Positions 44,630 to 54,212 of a stretch of 64,000 bases of DNA are shown piece by piece. The notes under the pieces were generated by a model. That model did not search any database. It was not told the origin of the DNA and saw only the letters and a program-made list of their open reading frames with translations. The DNA comes from Novosphingobium sp. KCTC 2891 (GTDB taxonomy: Bacteria; Pseudomonadota; Alphaproteobacteria; Sphingomonadales; Sphingomonadaceae), in assembly GCF_025938155.1 (NCBI RefSeq), contig NZ_JAPCZG010000003.1:124001-188000 (forward strand). The letters are read 5' to 3'. The first letter of the stretch is position 1. Every line of letters begins with the position of its first letter. A program made the position numbers and the translations under genes.

Positions 44630-44899
44630 ATGGCACATAAGAAAGCAGGCGGCTCCTCGCGCAACGGTCGCGACTCGGCAGGCCGTCGCCTCGGCGTGAA
44701 GAAGTTCGGCGGTCAGGAAGTGATCGGCGGCAACATCATCATCCGCCAGCGCGGTACGCGTGTGTACCCGGGCGTGAACGTCGGCATCGGCAAGGATCAC
44801 ACCCTGTTCGCGCTGGCTGAAGGCCGCGTGCGCTTCCACGCTGGCAAGCTCGGCCGCAAGTACGTGTCGGTCGATGCCATGGCAGAAGCCGCCGAATAA
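44630..44899 (+). CDS. rpmA: 50S ribosomal protein L27
   Basis: Large-subunit protein near the peptidyl-transferase centre, 89 residues. The N-terminus [15 protein letters not shown] reaches the active site without the cleaved extension found in Firmicutes. [10 protein letters not shown] and [14 protein letters not shown] are typical. Confidence 0.98.
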   Translation: MAHKKAGGSSRNGRDSAGRRLGVKKFGGQEVIGGNIIIRQRGTRVYPGVNVGIGKDHTLFALAEGRVRFHAGKLGRKYVSVDAMAEAAE

Positions 44900-44916
44900 T
44901 CGGATGGTCATGCAAA

Positions 44917-45003
44917 GGGCCATCCTGACGGGATGGCCCCGCTGGTCTTCACAGGCCAGCTGAACGAGGGAGAGGGGCCAACCCGTCTCCCTCTTTTCGT
45001 TTC
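44917..45003 (+). terminator. rpmA terminator region with two hairpins
   Basis: First stem GGGCCATCC / GGATGGCCC (44917-44939). Second, GAGGGAGA (44966-44973) and TCTCCCTC (44986-44993) followed by TTTTCGTTT, is a rho-independent terminator. Confidence 0.85.
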
Positions 45004-45134
45004 TCCCTCACCCGAAGCGTCGCGCGCAGCCGTCCGGTCGTCTCAAGTCCGGATGAAAGCCGCGACTGTCGCAATATCCTTGTCATCGCCGGCGGTTAGA
45101 GGCCGGCGCGACGGGGCGGATGAGGAGAAGTTCA

Positions 45135-45683
45135 GTGTTCATTCGCAGCGAACGGTTGTTTCTGCGGCCCGGCTGGCCTGAAGATTGGGCCGAGCTTCAT
45201 GCGGTGATCGACGACGAGCAGATTGTGCGCAATCTGGCCCGCGCGCCGTGGCCCTACCGGCCCGATGATGCCCGCTGGTTCGCGAACCAGCCGCAGGACC
45301 GCCGGCACCCCCATTTCTTCGTGACCCTGCCCGGTGCGCACGGCACGCGGCTGGTCGGCAGCGTGGGCCTGTCCGAGCACGAGGGCGAGACCGAACTGGG
45401 ATTCTGGATCGGGCGGTCGCACTGGGGCAAGGGCTATGCCACCGAGGCGGCTCGCGCCGTGGTCAACCTTGCGCGCACGCTCGGCCACAGGCGGATCGTG
45501 GCAAGCCACTTCATCGACAATCCGGCTTCGGGTCACGTTCTTGAAAAGGCCGGGTTTGTCGCAACCGGTGAGATCTGCCCGCGCTTTGGCGAAGGCCGGC
45601 GGGCGGTTGCGCCGACGGTGGTCTATGCTCTTGAACTTTCCGGCGCCGACAACGGCGACATGGAGGTGATGCGAGCGGCCTGA
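45135..45683 (+). CDS. GNAT-family N-acetyltransferase (RimJ/RimL-like)
   Basis: Acetyl-CoA-dependent acetyltransferase of 182 residues. The GTG at 45135 is preferred because GAGGAGAAG lies at the right distance; an ATG at 45120 adds five residues. The N-terminus IRSERLFLRPGWPEDW is typical of the Acetyltransf_3 group, ELGFWIGRSHWGKGYATEAARA is motif A binding CoA, and NPASGHVLEKAGFVATGE is motif B. Such enzymes acetylate protein N-termini or small amines; no substrate can be named. Confidence 0.88.
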   Translation: MFIRSERLFLRPGWPEDWAELHAVIDDEQIVRNLARAPWPYRPDDARWFANQPQDRRHPHFFVTLPGAHGTRLVGSVGLSEHEGETELGFWIGRSHWGKGYATEAARAVVNLARTLGHRRIVASHFIDNPASGHVLEKAGFVATGEICPRFGEGRRAVAPTVVYALELSGADNGDMEVMRAA

Positions 45684-45710
45684 GCGCCGCCCGCATCCCC
45701 CGGTCCTGCG

Positions 45711-46613
45711 TCAGGCGGCGGCGATCGCTGCCGTCTGGGGAAAGTCCTGCTCCGCCTTGCCGATCAGCGCGCGGTCGTCATGGTTCCACGGGTGGAAGCC
45801 GGGCAGGAAGAAGCTGATCCACAGCGGCAGGATGCGCCGCACAAGACCGGGCTGCCACAGCAGGTAGGCGGCCAGCCGCAGCTTGATCCGCGTCCCGGTC
45901 AATCCGTCCTGCCGCAGCAGTTCGAGCGTATCGGCCCACCGATGCCGGAAGAACTCGTTGGTCACCGAGAGCATGATCAGCGACTTGATCTTCCAGCGCT
46001 TCCACCGGCTCCAGTCCCGCGTCGCGTGCAGCCAGGTGTCGTAGGCGACGCCCTTGTGCTCGATTTCCTCGATGGAGTGCCAGCGCCAGAGATTGGCGGT
46101 TTCCTCGTCCCCGCCGGCAAGGTGCGCGGGGGTGCGGAGCAGCTCGAGCGCGAGGATCGCCGTGAAATGTTCGAGCGCCATGGTCGAGGCGAGGTTGGCG
46201 ATGGGAGGGCGGGTCTTGGTTTCGTCGAGGCTCTCGGCCAGGCGGCGGTCCATTTCCGAAATGTCGAAGCCCGCGTCCTGCGCCGCGCGGTTGAACGCCA
46301 CGTGCTCGCGCGTGTGGTTGATTTCCTGCCGGATGAAATCGCGGATTTCGGCTTCTAGCCGGGGCGGCACCCCATCGCGGAAGGCTTTCACCGATTCGAT
46401 GAAGAATGCCTCGCCGCGCGGAAAGGTCAGCGACAGGGCATTGTACCATGCGGAGCCGACCGGGTCGTTGTTCAGCCACCACCGGCCAAGCTTGCGATCG
46501 CGGCCGAAGCGGCGGTCGCGCACGGTCAGGGTGAGGTCTGCCGGGGTCGCGGTCGGCGCCTTGCCGATGGGTTCCGCTACGTCTACGGCCAGGGATTGGA
46601 CAGATGCAGTCAT
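45711..46613 (-). CDS. PF10118-type predicted metal-dependent hydrolase
   Basis: A 300-residue helical protein of the YbcX/metal_hydrol (PF10118) family, probably a ferritin-like di-metal fold. Candidate ligands are in FPRGEAFFIESVKAFRD, RQEINHTREHVAFN, ALEHFTAIL and WHSIEEIEHKGVAYD (repeated ExxH patterns). Two hydrophobic segments near the C-terminus (LLWQPGLVRRILPLWISFFLPGF) suggest membrane contact. It is divergent from a TetR gene across 62 bp containing two palindromes, so that regulator very likely controls it. Function unknown; lipid-related oxidation is a guess. Confidence 0.82.
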   Translation of the reverse strand: MTASVQSLAVDVAEPIGKAPTATPADLTLTVRDRRFGRDRKLGRWWLNNDPVGSAWYNALSLTFPRGEAFFIESVKAFRDGVPPRLEAEIRDFIRQEINHTREHVAFNRAAQDAGFDISEMDRRLAESLDETKTRPPIANLASTMALEHFTAILALELLRTPAHLAGGDEETANLWRWHSIEEIEHKGVAYDTWLHATRDWSRWKRWKIKSLIMLSVTNEFFRHRWADTLELLRQDGLTGTRIKLRLAAYLLWQPGLVRRILPLWISFFLPGFHPWNHDDRALIGKAEQDFPQTAAIAAA

Positions 46614-46632
46614 TTGGTGTTACCCACGCTAA

Positions 46633-46682
46633 TTGACAGGTATGTCAGTAGTTCGGGATAAATTAGTTGACACAGATGTCAA
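46633..46682. promoter_or_regulatory. two tandem TTGACA-N4-TGTCAA palindromes
   Basis: Site 1: TTGACA (46633-46638), GGTA, TGTCAG (46643-46648). Site 2: TTGACA (46667-46672), CAGA, TGTCAA (46677-46682). They are 34 bp apart and fill the divergent gap; site 2 covers the TetR start codon. Spacing and symmetry fit operators of the adjacent TetR protein. Confidence 0.7.
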
Positions 46683-47260
46683 TAAGGAAGCGCCTCAGCC
46701 CCGAGGAAAGCCGCATCGCCGCACTGGAAGCGGCGCGCAGCCTGCTGATCGAAGCTGGCCCGCAGGCGGTCACGCTCAAGGCGGTCGCCGCTCGAATCGG
46801 GCGCACGCACGCCAACCTGTTGCATCACTTCGGCTCTGCGTCGGGCTTGCAGAAGGCGCTCGCGGGGCATCTGGCCGGCACCATCTGCACGACGATCCGC
46901 GAGGCTGTGATCGCCAGCCGCACCGGGCTGGGCAGCCCCCGCGATGTCGTCGACCTGACTTTCGATGCGTTCGACCGCGAAGGAGGCGGGGCGCTCGCAT
47001 CGTGGATGCTGGTTTCGGGCAACGAGGACGCGCTCGATCCGATCGTCGAGGCGATTCACGATCTCGTCATGGATACCGAGGAGTTCGCGTCGGCTGAAAG
47101 CCGCGCAACGACTCAGGCGCTGGTGCTGCTGGCGCTGGGTGATGCGCTGATGGGCGGACCGCTGGCGGGATCGCTCGATCTGCCGCGTACCGCCGCGCGC
47201 GATACGGCGGAGGCCATGCTCTGCGCCGTGGTTGAAAAGCGGACGCCGGCCGGGGGCTAG
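46676..47260 (+). CDS. TetR-family transcriptional regulator
   Basis: A 194-residue regulator started at the ATG at 46676 (a TTG three codons earlier is possible). The helix-turn-helix VTLKAVAARIGRTHANLLHHFGSASGLQKAL is typical; the C-terminal domain is a helical ligand pocket. It is divergent from the PF10118 hydrolase gene. Its own start codon lies inside the second of two palindromes, implying negative autoregulation. Confidence 0.9.
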   Translation: MSIRKRLSPEESRIAALEAARSLLIEAGPQAVTLKAVAARIGRTHANLLHHFGSASGLQKALAGHLAGTICTTIREAVIASRTGLGSPRDVVDLTFDAFDREGGGALASWMLVSGNEDALDPIVEAIHDLVMDTEEFASAESRATTQALVLLALGDALMGGPLAGSLDLPRTAARDTAEAMLCAVVEKRTPAGG

Positions 47261-47270
47261 ACGCTGAGCG

Positions 47271-48014
47271 TCAGGCGCTGTCCGCGCCGTCCAGCGCCAT
47301 CCACCGCGGCGTGCTGGCCGGGGCGATATCCTCTACGCGCAAGTGATCCACCGCTAGGCCGAGGTCCGGGTAGGCGATGCGCTGCCGTGCCGGGTCGGAT
47401 TTGTCCAGCGGCACCACCACCAGGCGGCGGTTGACCTTCTGCCGCCAGTTCATCCGGGCGGTGTTCTCCTGCCCGACGTAACACCCCTTGGTGAAGCTCA
47501 CGCCGTGCAGGTCCACCGCGTTGCATTCGAGCCAGAGCGTCTGGTCCGAGCCGAGTTCGGCCCGCCCTTCCGCCACGCCCAGCTTGAGCCGGTGTGCCAG
47601 CCACGCCGCGTCCACCGCAGCGTCGTCGTCCGATACAGGTGCGATCCAGCGCTGGCCCAGCGCGCGCAGCCGGGGATCTTCGGCGGCGCCGTCGCCGGTA
47701 TGGCCTTGCCAATAGACGCCAAGATCGTCGGCGCGCACGATCCGGATCTTGCGGCGCAGGCGGTAGAGCGAAAGGCGCTTCGCCAGCGCATCTGCGGCTT
47801 CCGCCTCGCAATCGAGCAGCAGACCGTCGCCGTCCGGCCAGACGATGAAATCGAACAGGACCTTGCCCTGCGGGGACAGCAGCGCGGCCCAGACCGGCAG
47901 CGTTCCGGTCACATCGTTGGTGACAAGGCCCTGGAGGAATGCGGCGACATCCTCATCCGGAGAGTCGGGGGCGAGGCGCACGAGCGCACGATCGAACAGG
48001 CGGGGTGAGGACAT
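47271..48014 (-). CDS. ygfZ: YgfZ/GcvT-like folate-binding iron-sulfur repair protein
   Basis: A 247-residue tetrahydrofolate-binding protein of the YgfZ/IBA57 family, assisting maturation or repair of certain Fe-S enzymes. The hallmark KGCYVGQE with its conserved Cys is present ([20 protein letters not shown]). The ATG at 48014 is favoured over one ten codons upstream because it matches family N-termini ([13 protein letters not shown]). Convergent with the TetR gene, 10 bp apart, and divergent from pyrC. Confidence 0.92.
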   Translation of the reverse strand: MSSPRLFDRALVRLAPDSPDEDVAAFLQGLVTNDVTGTLPVWAALLSPQGKVLFDFIVWPDGDGLLLDCEAEAADALAKRLSLYRLRRKIRIVRADDLGVYWQGHTGDGAAEDPRLRALGQRWIAPVSDDDAAVDAAWLAHRLKLGVAEGRAELGSDQTLWLECNAVDLHGVSFTKGCYVGQENTARMNWRQKVNRRLVVVPLDKSDPARQRIAYPDLGLAVDHLRVEDIAPASTPRWMALDGADSA

Positions 48015-48132
48015 GACCCGAAAGTGGCGAAATCCGCGCCGCATTCAAGACTCCGGGCGCGGCCTCCGCGAATTCCCTGTGGGTGAATGGCGCGGGCTAT
48101 GTCGCGCGGCGCTGTTGTGGCAAAGGGCCGGC

Positions 48133-49173
48133 ATGACGACGACTCTCACGATCCGCCGCCCCGATGACTGGCACGTCCACTTGCGCGATGGCGCGTTGCT
48201 GGCCGGCGTGCTGCCCTATACCGCGCGGCAATTCGCGCGTGCGATCGTGATGCCCAACCTCTCGCCGCCGATGACCGATGTGGCCGGCGTGTCCGCCTAT
48301 CGCGAGCGGATTGTCGCCGCTCTGCCGGCGGGGCTGGATTTCACCCCGCTGATGACGCTCTACCTTACCGACGGGACCGACCCTGACGAGGTGGAGCGCG
48401 GTTTCGCGCAGGGTGTTTTCACCGCCGCGAAGCTTTATCCGGCGCACGCGACCACCGGTTCCGCGCACGGCGTGACCGCCGTTGCCAATATCATGCCGGT
48501 GCTGGCGCGGATGGAAAAGATCGGCATGCCGCTGCTCATCCACGGCGAGGTGACCGACGCGCACGTCGACATCTTCGACCGCGAGGCCGTGTTCATCGAG
48601 CGCACGCTGGCGCCGCTGGTGCGCGACCTGCCGGGCCTGAAGGTCGTATTCGAGCACATCACCACCGAGGAAGCCGCTGCGTTCGTGCAGGCGGCGGGCG
48701 AGCGCGTGGCCGCGACGATCACGCCCCAGCACCTCCACATCAACCGCAACGCGATGCTGGTCGGCGGCATTCGCCCGCACGCCTATTGCCTGCCCGTGGC
48801 CAAGCGCGAGAAGCACCGCCTGGCGCTGCGCAAGGCGGCAACGTCCGGCAGCACGAAGTTCTTTCTTGGTACCGATACCGCTCCGCACGCACAGCACCTG
48901 AAGGAAGCGGCCTGCGGGTGCGCCGGCATCTTCAATGCGCCTTTCGCGCTGGAAAGCTACGTGGCGGTGTTCGACGAGGAAGGCGCGCTCGACCGGTTCG
49001 AGGCCTTCGCCAGCGAGAACGGTCCACGCTTCTATGGGCTGCCGCTCAACGAAGGGACGATCACGCTGGAAAAGGCCCCCGTCGAGGTTCCGGCGACGGT
49101 CGATGCCAATGGCACGACCATCGTGCCGTTCCACGCCGGCGAAACGCTGGGTTGGCGCCTAGTCGCCGCGTGA
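48133..49173 (+). CDS. pyrC: dihydroorotase (class II)
   Basis: Zinc enzyme cyclising carbamoyl-aspartate to dihydroorotate in pyrimidine synthesis. It has 346 residues, the size of Escherichia coli PyrC. Metal ligands are His14 and His16 in DDWHVHLRD, the carboxylated Lys in [11 protein letters not shown], His in LLIHGEV and VFEHITT, and Asp in [11 protein letters not shown]. Its last 15 bp overlap the convergent rarD gene. Confidence 0.96.
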   Translation: MTTTLTIRRPDDWHVHLRDGALLAGVLPYTARQFARAIVMPNLSPPMTDVAGVSAYRERIVAALPAGLDFTPLMTLYLTDGTDPDEVERGFAQGVFTAAKLYPAHATTGSAHGVTAVANIMPVLARMEKIGMPLLIHGEVTDAHVDIFDREAVFIERTLAPLVRDLPGLKVVFEHITTEEAAAFVQAAGERVAATITPQHLHINRNAMLVGGIRPHAYCLPVAKREKHRLALRKAATSGSTKFFLGTDTAPHAQHLKEAACGCAGIFNAPFALESYVAVFDEEGALDRFEAFASENGPRFYGLPLNEGTITLEKAPVEVPATVDANGTTIVPFHAGETLGWRLVAA

Positions 49174-50070
49174 CGAGCGGCTTTCCAGCCGACGCCGGCG
49201 GAGAATATCGGCGCTGAACACCCCGATCGCCAGCCAGATCAGCAGGAAACAGGCAAGCCGCACCGTATCGAGCGGCTCGCCGAACACCAGTGTGCCGAGC
49301 AGGAAGCTGATCGTCGGCGCGAGGAACTGGACGAAGCCCAGTACCGACAGATCGAGCGTGCGCGCCGCCACGGCGAACAGCAGCAGCGGCACCGCCGTCA
49401 GCACGCCGCTGCTGGCAAGGAGCAGCGCGGTGCCGGTGCCATGCGTCAGGCTCGACCCGGCAGGTTGCAGCGCGAACCAGGTGACGGCGCCGAGCGCGGG
49501 TATGAACAGCACCGCCGTCTCGATCGTCAGTCCCGGCACCGAGCCGACCGGGGTCAGCTTCCGCACAAGGCCGTAGAGCGCGAAGCTCACCGCGAGCGCG
49601 AGCGCCACGCCCAGCATGTCGACCGCGCCATAGAGCAGCAGCGCGATGCCCACGGCGGCAATGCCGACGGCCAGCCACTGCGTCCGGTTCAGCCGCTCGC
49701 CCAGCACCAGCGTGCCCAGCAGCACGTTGAGCAGCGGATTGATGTAGTAGCCAAGGCTCGACGCGAGCACGTGGCCGTTGTTCACCGCGATCACGAAGAT
49801 CAGCCAGTTGCTGGCGATCAGCGCGGCGCTGGCGCAGAGTCGGAGGAAAATGGCCGGGGTGCGGACCGCCGCCACGAGTTCGGGCCACTGGCGGCGCGCG
49901 CTGACGATCACCAGGCAGAGCGGCAGGGTGAAGCAGATGCGGCAGGCGACGAGTTCGATCGCCGGCACGGCCGTCATCGCGTGGAAGTAGAGCGGAAGGA
50001 AGCCCCACATCAGGTAGGCGAGGATCGCGGCGACGATGCCGAAGTTGCCGCGCTTGGTTTGGTCGGTCAT
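49159..50070 (-). CDS. rarD: EamA-family transporter RarD
   Basis: Ten-helix inner-membrane permease of the DMT superfamily, 303 residues. [17 protein letters not shown] at the N-terminus, [34 protein letters not shown] and [17 protein letters not shown] are RarD landmarks. The Escherichia coli protein was named for chloramphenicol resistance, but the physiological substrate is unknown. Confidence 0.93.
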   Translation of the reverse strand: MTDQTKRGNFGIVAAILAYLMWGFLPLYFHAMTAVPAIELVACRICFTLPLCLVIVSARRQWPELVAAVRTPAIFLRLCASAALIASNWLIFVIAVNNGHVLASSLGYYINPLLNVLLGTLVLGERLNRTQWLAVGIAAVGIALLLYGAVDMLGVALALAVSFALYGLVRKLTPVGSVPGLTIETAVLFIPALGAVTWFALQPAGSSLTHGTGTALLLASSGVLTAVPLLLFAVAARTLDLSVLGFVQFLAPTISFLLGTLVFGEPLDTVRLACFLLIWLAIGVFSADILRRRRLESRSSRGD

Positions 50071-50275
50071 CCCCGTGCTCTGGCAGGCGTCGCCCGATCC
50101 GCCAACACCGTTGTTGGAAGGGGCACTTTTCTCGCCCCGTCAGGCAGATCCGGTCGCTTCGTCGCATTCTGCGTTCCTGACAGCCACGTTGCATTCCGTT
50201 CAGCTTGGAGGGTCTAGGGATGAACCAACGACGATTCACCCGAGGGCGAATTGCCGCAGGAACAGGAGACCGAAC

Positions 50276-50761
50276 ATGAAGACCATCAAGACCGCAGCGA
50301 TGGCCCTGGCGGCTGCCGGCACGCTCGCCGGCATGGCAACCCCGGTGCTCGCCGCCGATTTTCACGCCCCGTCGGCGAATACGGTGCAGCTGGAGCAGAG
50401 CTGGAACCATGGCGACCGCTATCGCGGCTACGATGGTTATCGCGGGGACTACAACGGTTATCGCGGCGACTACGGCCGGGGTGACTATGGCCGCGGCGAC
50501 GACGACCGCCGCTACTATCGCGGCAATGACAATCGTCGCGACTATTACCGCGGCGCCAGCTGGCGGGGCCGCGATGGCCGCACCTATTGCCGCCGTTCGG
50601 ATGGCACCACCGGTCTGCTGATCGGCGGCGCGGCGGGCGCGCTGCTGGGTCGTGAAGTTGCGGGCTACAATGGCGACCGCACGCTTGGCGCGATCCTTGG
50701 TGCCGCCGGTGGCGCGCTGCTGGGCCGCGAAGTCGATCGTGGCGGTTCGCGCTGCCGCTAA
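50276..50761 (+). CDS. secreted glycine-zipper protein with RGDY repeats
   Basis: A 161-residue exported protein. The signal peptide ends ATPVLAA. The mature N-terminal part has a degenerate Arg-Gly-Asp-Tyr repeat (YRGDYNGYRGDYGRGDYGRG), then a short Cys-containing strand and a glycine-zipper 2TM domain (TGLLIGGAAGALLGREVAG and GAILGAAGGALLGREVDRG). Such proteins sit in or near the outer membrane in sphingomonads; function unknown. It is transcribed from the 205-bp divergent gap shared with rarD and followed by a hairpin. Confidence 0.85.
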   Translation: MKTIKTAAMALAAAGTLAGMATPVLAADFHAPSANTVQLEQSWNHGDRYRGYDGYRGDYNGYRGDYGRGDYGRGDDDRRYYRGNDNRRDYYRGASWRGRDGRTYCRRSDGTTGLLIGGAAGALLGREVAGYNGDRTLGAILGAAGGALLGREVDRGGSRCR

Positions 50762-50803
50762 GTCGGTTTTACCACCCTTCGGGCCGCACCAGGGTAGGTT
50801 GAG

Positions 50804-50832
50804 AGGGCGCTCCGGTTCCGCCGGGGCGCCCT
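50804..50832 (+). terminator. hairpin after the glycine-zipper gene
   Basis: AGGGCGCTCCGG (50804-50815), loop TTCCG, CCGGGGCGCCCT (50821-50832), with one T-G wobble. The T-tract is weak (TTGTCGT). Confidence 0.6.
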
Positions 50833-50885
50833 TGTCGTATGCCGAAGATAGAGCGTCTTAACCGGGGCCGTGCTAAGCGCTGGTC

Positions 50886-51128
50886 ATGATCACGGGCCGT
50901 CCGATTTCCGCTGCCGTATCGTTGTGCCTGCTCGCAGCCTGTTCGGATCCGCAGGCGGCGCGCCGCGCGCCCGATCGAGATCCCGCGATGGCGGAGGCCA
51001 TCGAGGGCCAGCTGATGGTCGATCCCGATCTTTCGCAGCAGAACGCGCGCAACATGGCGGTGGTGCCGGGCGGGCCGATCGATCCCTCGTTACCGCAGCC
51101 CGATTCCTCCGGCGCTGGCTCTCGCTGA
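50886..51128 (+). CDS. small putative lipoprotein
   Basis: An 80-residue protein with signal ISAAVSLCLLAAC and lipobox Cys19, followed by a hydrophilic tail (DPAMAEAIEGQLMVDPDLSQQNARNMA) and Pro/Gly-rich end. The pattern LMVDPDLSQQN recurs in short sphingomonad lipoproteins of unknown role. Convergent with the astD-like gene four bases away. Confidence 0.7.
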   Translation: MITGRPISAAVSLCLLAACSDPQAARRAPDRDPAMAEAIEGQLMVDPDLSQQNARNMAVVPGGPIDPSLPQPDSSGAGSR

Positions 51129-51132
51129 AGGG

Positions 51133-52563
51133 TCAGTCGTCGCGCAGGCCCACGCCGATGCCGGCGCGCGGTTGTTCCATTTCGGTCGATGCCACAGGAT
51201 AGGCGCAGTAGTCCGCCGCATAGTAGGCGCTGGGACGATGGTTGCCCGAAAGCCCGATGCCGCCGAACGGCGCGCCCGATGAGGCGCCGTTGGTCGGCCG
51301 GTTCCAGTTGATCACGCCCGCGCGGATGTTGGCCCAGAAACGGTTGTAGTCCTGCGGCGTGCCGCCCACGAGCGAGGCGGACAGGCCAAAGCGCGTGGCA
51401 TTGGCCTCGGCGATGGCCTCGTCGAAATCGTCCACGCGGATCACCTGAAGCAGCGGCCCGAACAGTTCGACGTCGGGCTTTTCCGCCACGCCGGTCACGT
51501 CGATGATCGCGGGGCTCAGGAACGGCAGGTCGTCGCGCAGGCGGACCATGTGCTTGATCGGCTTGCCGCCGGTGGAGAGCAGATAGACGAAGCTTTCGGT
51601 CAGCCCGTCGGCGGTGCGGTTGTCGATCACCGGGCCCATGAAGGGCGGCGGGTCATCGAACGGGGCACCGACGATCATGCGGTCGGCCAGCCGCTTCACT
51701 TCGCCGACGACCGCGTCGTAGAGTTCGTTCTTCACGATCAGCCTGCGCGCGGCGGTGCAGCGCTGGCCGGCGGTGGTGAAGGCCGATTGCGCGACAAGCG
51801 CCGCCGCGTCGGCGATCTTGGGCGTGTCCCACACGATGATCGGGTTGTTGCCGCCCATTTCGAGCGCCACGATCTTCCCCGGATTGCTCGCCAGCCGCCG
51901 GTTGATCGCGATGCCCACGTGCGCCGATCCGGTGAACAGCACGCCGTCGATGCCGTCATGCACTACCAGCGCCTGGCCTTGTTCGGGGCCGCCGATCAGC
52001 ACTTGCACCACTGCGGCCGAAATGCCCGCGCGGTGGAAGCACTGGGCCAGCATTTCGCCGGTGGCGGGGGTTTTTTCAGAAGGCTTGAACACCACCACGT
52101 TGCCCGCGATCAGCGCGGGAATGATGTGTCCGTTCGGCAGGTGCGCGGGGAAATTGTAGGGGCCGAGCACGGCCAGTACGCCGTGGGGCTTGTGGCGCAC
52201 CGCCGCGGTGCCCTGCAAGGCGCTGTCGAGCTTGCGCTGAGAGGTCCGGTCGGCATAGGCGCGGACCGAAATCTCCACCTTGTTGATGACGCTTTCGACT
52301 TCGGCACGCGCCTCCCACATCGGCTTGCCGGTTTCGCGCGCGATCATCGTCGCCAGCTTGTCGGCATCCTTGCGCACTTCGTTGGCGAAGCGGCGGACCA
52401 GCTCGATGCGGGTGGAGAGGGGCTGCGCGGCCCATGTCGGCCAGGCCCTGCGCGCGCGCGCGACCACGTCGTCGACATCGCCGACCTTGCCGCGCCACAC
52501 TTCCGCGCCGGTCGCGGGTTCATAGGAAACGATTTCGCCGGCTGTCACGGTCGCTGCGTCCAT
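51133..52563 (-). CDS. astD: AstD-like succinylglutamate-semialdehyde dehydrogenase
   Basis: NAD-dependent aldehyde dehydrogenase of 476 residues. AVLGPYNFPAHLPNGHIIPAL, Glu in ALEMGGNNP and the catalytic Cys in TTAGQRCTAARR are the AstD-type active site. The C-terminus GGIGLSGNHRPSAYYAADYCAYP is specific to AstD among aldehyde dehydrogenases. No other arginine succinyltransferase-pathway gene is next to it, so this would be an isolated member of that pathway or an enzyme reused for a related semialdehyde. Confidence 0.88.
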   Translation of the reverse strand: MDAATVTAGEIVSYEPATGAEVWRGKVGDVDDVVARARRAWPTWAAQPLSTRIELVRRFANEVRKDADKLATMIARETGKPMWEARAEVESVINKVEISVRAYADRTSQRKLDSALQGTAAVRHKPHGVLAVLGPYNFPAHLPNGHIIPALIAGNVVVFKPSEKTPATGEMLAQCFHRAGISAAVVQVLIGGPEQGQALVVHDGIDGVLFTGSAHVGIAINRRLASNPGKIVALEMGGNNPIIVWDTPKIADAAALVAQSAFTTAGQRCTAARRLIVKNELYDAVVGEVKRLADRMIVGAPFDDPPPFMGPVIDNRTADGLTESFVYLLSTGGKPIKHMVRLRDDLPFLSPAIIDVTGVAEKPDVELFGPLLQVIRVDDFDEAIAEANATRFGLSASLVGGTPQDYNRFWANIRAGVINWNRPTNGASSGAPFGGIGLSGNHRPSAYYAADYCAYPVASTEMEQPRAGIGVGLRDD

Positions 52564-52701
52564 TCTGCCCTAGCCCAGGCCTGTGTCATGCCGGCGCGCA
52601 TCAGCGCCACGTGCATCCAATGCGCTATGAATAGCCTTGGAATGGTAACCAAAGATAGACCCTGCGGCCTTGGCAAGTCCGGATATGTCCTGCCCTGTCG
52701 C

Positions 52702-54129
52702 TTAATCGGCATGGCCCGCAGGCCGTGGCGCCGGGCCGAGCGCTTCGCCCATTCGCCGGATCGCTGCGACCTTGTGCTCCAGGGCGGACCAGTCATCGCT
52801 TTCGGCAATGGGCGCCCAGATCGCCTCGACTTCCTCGATCAGCATCGATTGCGGCGCGTCGTCGCTCCAATAGGAATGCACGGACGGGACCGGCTGGTAG
52901 GCGGCGAGCGCTTCCTTGAGAGCGAGTGCAGCAGTCCCGCCGTCCGTCGTTCTGCCGCCCCGATGCGTGAAGAAGAAGGCATCCGGCCCCATGCCGCTTT
53001 CCGCGAGCACGCCCTCGCACGCGCCGATCAGCGCGGTGTCCTCGTCCAGCCCGCGCGGCACCACGCCCAGCCGCCAGCACCAGCGCCGGGCCATCGCCGC
53101 GCGGTAAAGCTCGGGGAAGCGCTGCAAGGCTTCGATCAGCGGCGGGGCTTCCTCCAGCAGGCGGAGCGACACGGCGAGCTGGCTGCAATTCCAGTGAATC
53201 GCTTCGGGCTGCCTGCCGAACGCGTAAAGCCCGCCTTCGTCGAAATAGGCGGCGGTGAAACCCGCGTCCCAGCGCGGCAGCCAGCGCCAGGGGCCGTAGT
53301 CGAAACTTTCGCCGGAAACGTTCATGTTGTCGGTGTTGAGCACGCCGTGAACGAAGCCGGCAACCATGTAGCTCGCCGCCATGTCGGCCATGCGTTCGAC
53401 CACCTGGTGCAGGAACCGCGTCGCCGGGCTGGCGCCTTCCGGGCCGGCTGAGCCGGGAAAGTTGGCAAGGCAATATTGCACCAGCTGCGCCATTTCCTCG
53501 CCCGCATCGAGCGCGAGCAGGCGCTGGAACGTGCCGATGCGGATATGGCCGTGGCTCAGCCGCACCATCACGGCGGAGCGCGTGGGCGATGGCTCGTCGC
53601 CGCGCCACAGCGCCTCGCCCGTCTCGATCACCGAGAACGTGCGACTGGTATTGACCCCCAGCGCTTCGAGCATTTCGGTGGCCAGCACTTCGCGCACCGC
53701 GCCTTTCAGCGTCAGGCGGCCGTCGCCGCGCCTGCTCCACGGCGTCTGGCCCGAACCCTTGGTGCCAAGGTCCATCAGCCGCCCCTGCCGATCGAGCATC
53801 TGCGCGAACAGGAACCCGCGCCCGTCGCCCAGTTCCGGATTGTAAACGCGGAACTGGTGGCCGTGATAGCGCAGCGCGAGCGGCTGGGGCAGGTTGCCCT
53901 GCAGCGCCGTGAACCGGCCCATGTGCGCCACCCACGCATCGTCGGTCAGCCCCGCCAGCCCCACCTCGGCGGCAGCGCGGTCGTTGCGGAAGCGCAGTTT
54001 CGTTTCGGGAAAATCCGCCGGGGCGACGGGATCGCCCAGCCAGTCGGCCAGGGCCTTGATCCGGGGGGCGGGGCGATAGACGGCGTCTTGCGGCTGGGAC
54101 TGCATCGCGGCAATAGTGGGCGCAGGCAT
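52702..54129 (-). CDS. selO: SelO/YdiU protein adenylyltransferase
   Basis: Pseudokinase-fold AMPylase that transfers AMP to protein Ser/Thr/Tyr and is linked to redox stress. It has 475 residues from the ATG at 54129 (a TTG at 54210 or ATG at 54105 are alternatives). ETKLRFRNDRAAAEVGL, YHGHQFRVYNPELGDGRGFLFA, the nucleotide-loop Lys in DLGTKGSGQTPWSR and the metal-binding HGVLNTDNMNVSGESFDYGPW are all conserved. No C-terminal Sec/Cys is seen (ends RPAGHAD). Divergent from an alpha/beta hydrolase gene. Confidence 0.93.
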   Translation of the reverse strand: MPAPTIAAMQSQPQDAVYRPAPRIKALADWLGDPVAPADFPETKLRFRNDRAAAEVGLAGLTDDAWVAHMGRFTALQGNLPQPLALRYHGHQFRVYNPELGDGRGFLFAQMLDRQGRLMDLGTKGSGQTPWSRRGDGRLTLKGAVREVLATEMLEALGVNTSRTFSVIETGEALWRGDEPSPTRSAVMVRLSHGHIRIGTFQRLLALDAGEEMAQLVQYCLANFPGSAGPEGASPATRFLHQVVERMADMAASYMVAGFVHGVLNTDNMNVSGESFDYGPWRWLPRWDAGFTAAYFDEGGLYAFGRQPEAIHWNCSQLAVSLRLLEEAPPLIEALQRFPELYRAAMARRWCWRLGVVPRGLDEDTALIGACEGVLAESGMGPDAFFFTHRGGRTTDGGTAALALKEALAAYQPVPSVHSYWSDDAPQSMLIEEVEAIWAPIAESDDWSALEHKVAAIRRMGEALGPAPRPAGHAD

Positions 54130-54212
54130 CAGGGCGTGCAAGCGCAGGCCTTGCGCCGTGACCGTTTTTCGCGTCCACGTGGCGCGGCATAGCAACAGGA
54201 ACGCCTTCAACG

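Noticed and set aside
46667..46672. TTGACA as a -35 box for the TetR gene
   Set aside because: It lies only a few bases before the start codon and is one arm of a palindrome that recurs 34 bp upstream, so an operator explains it better.
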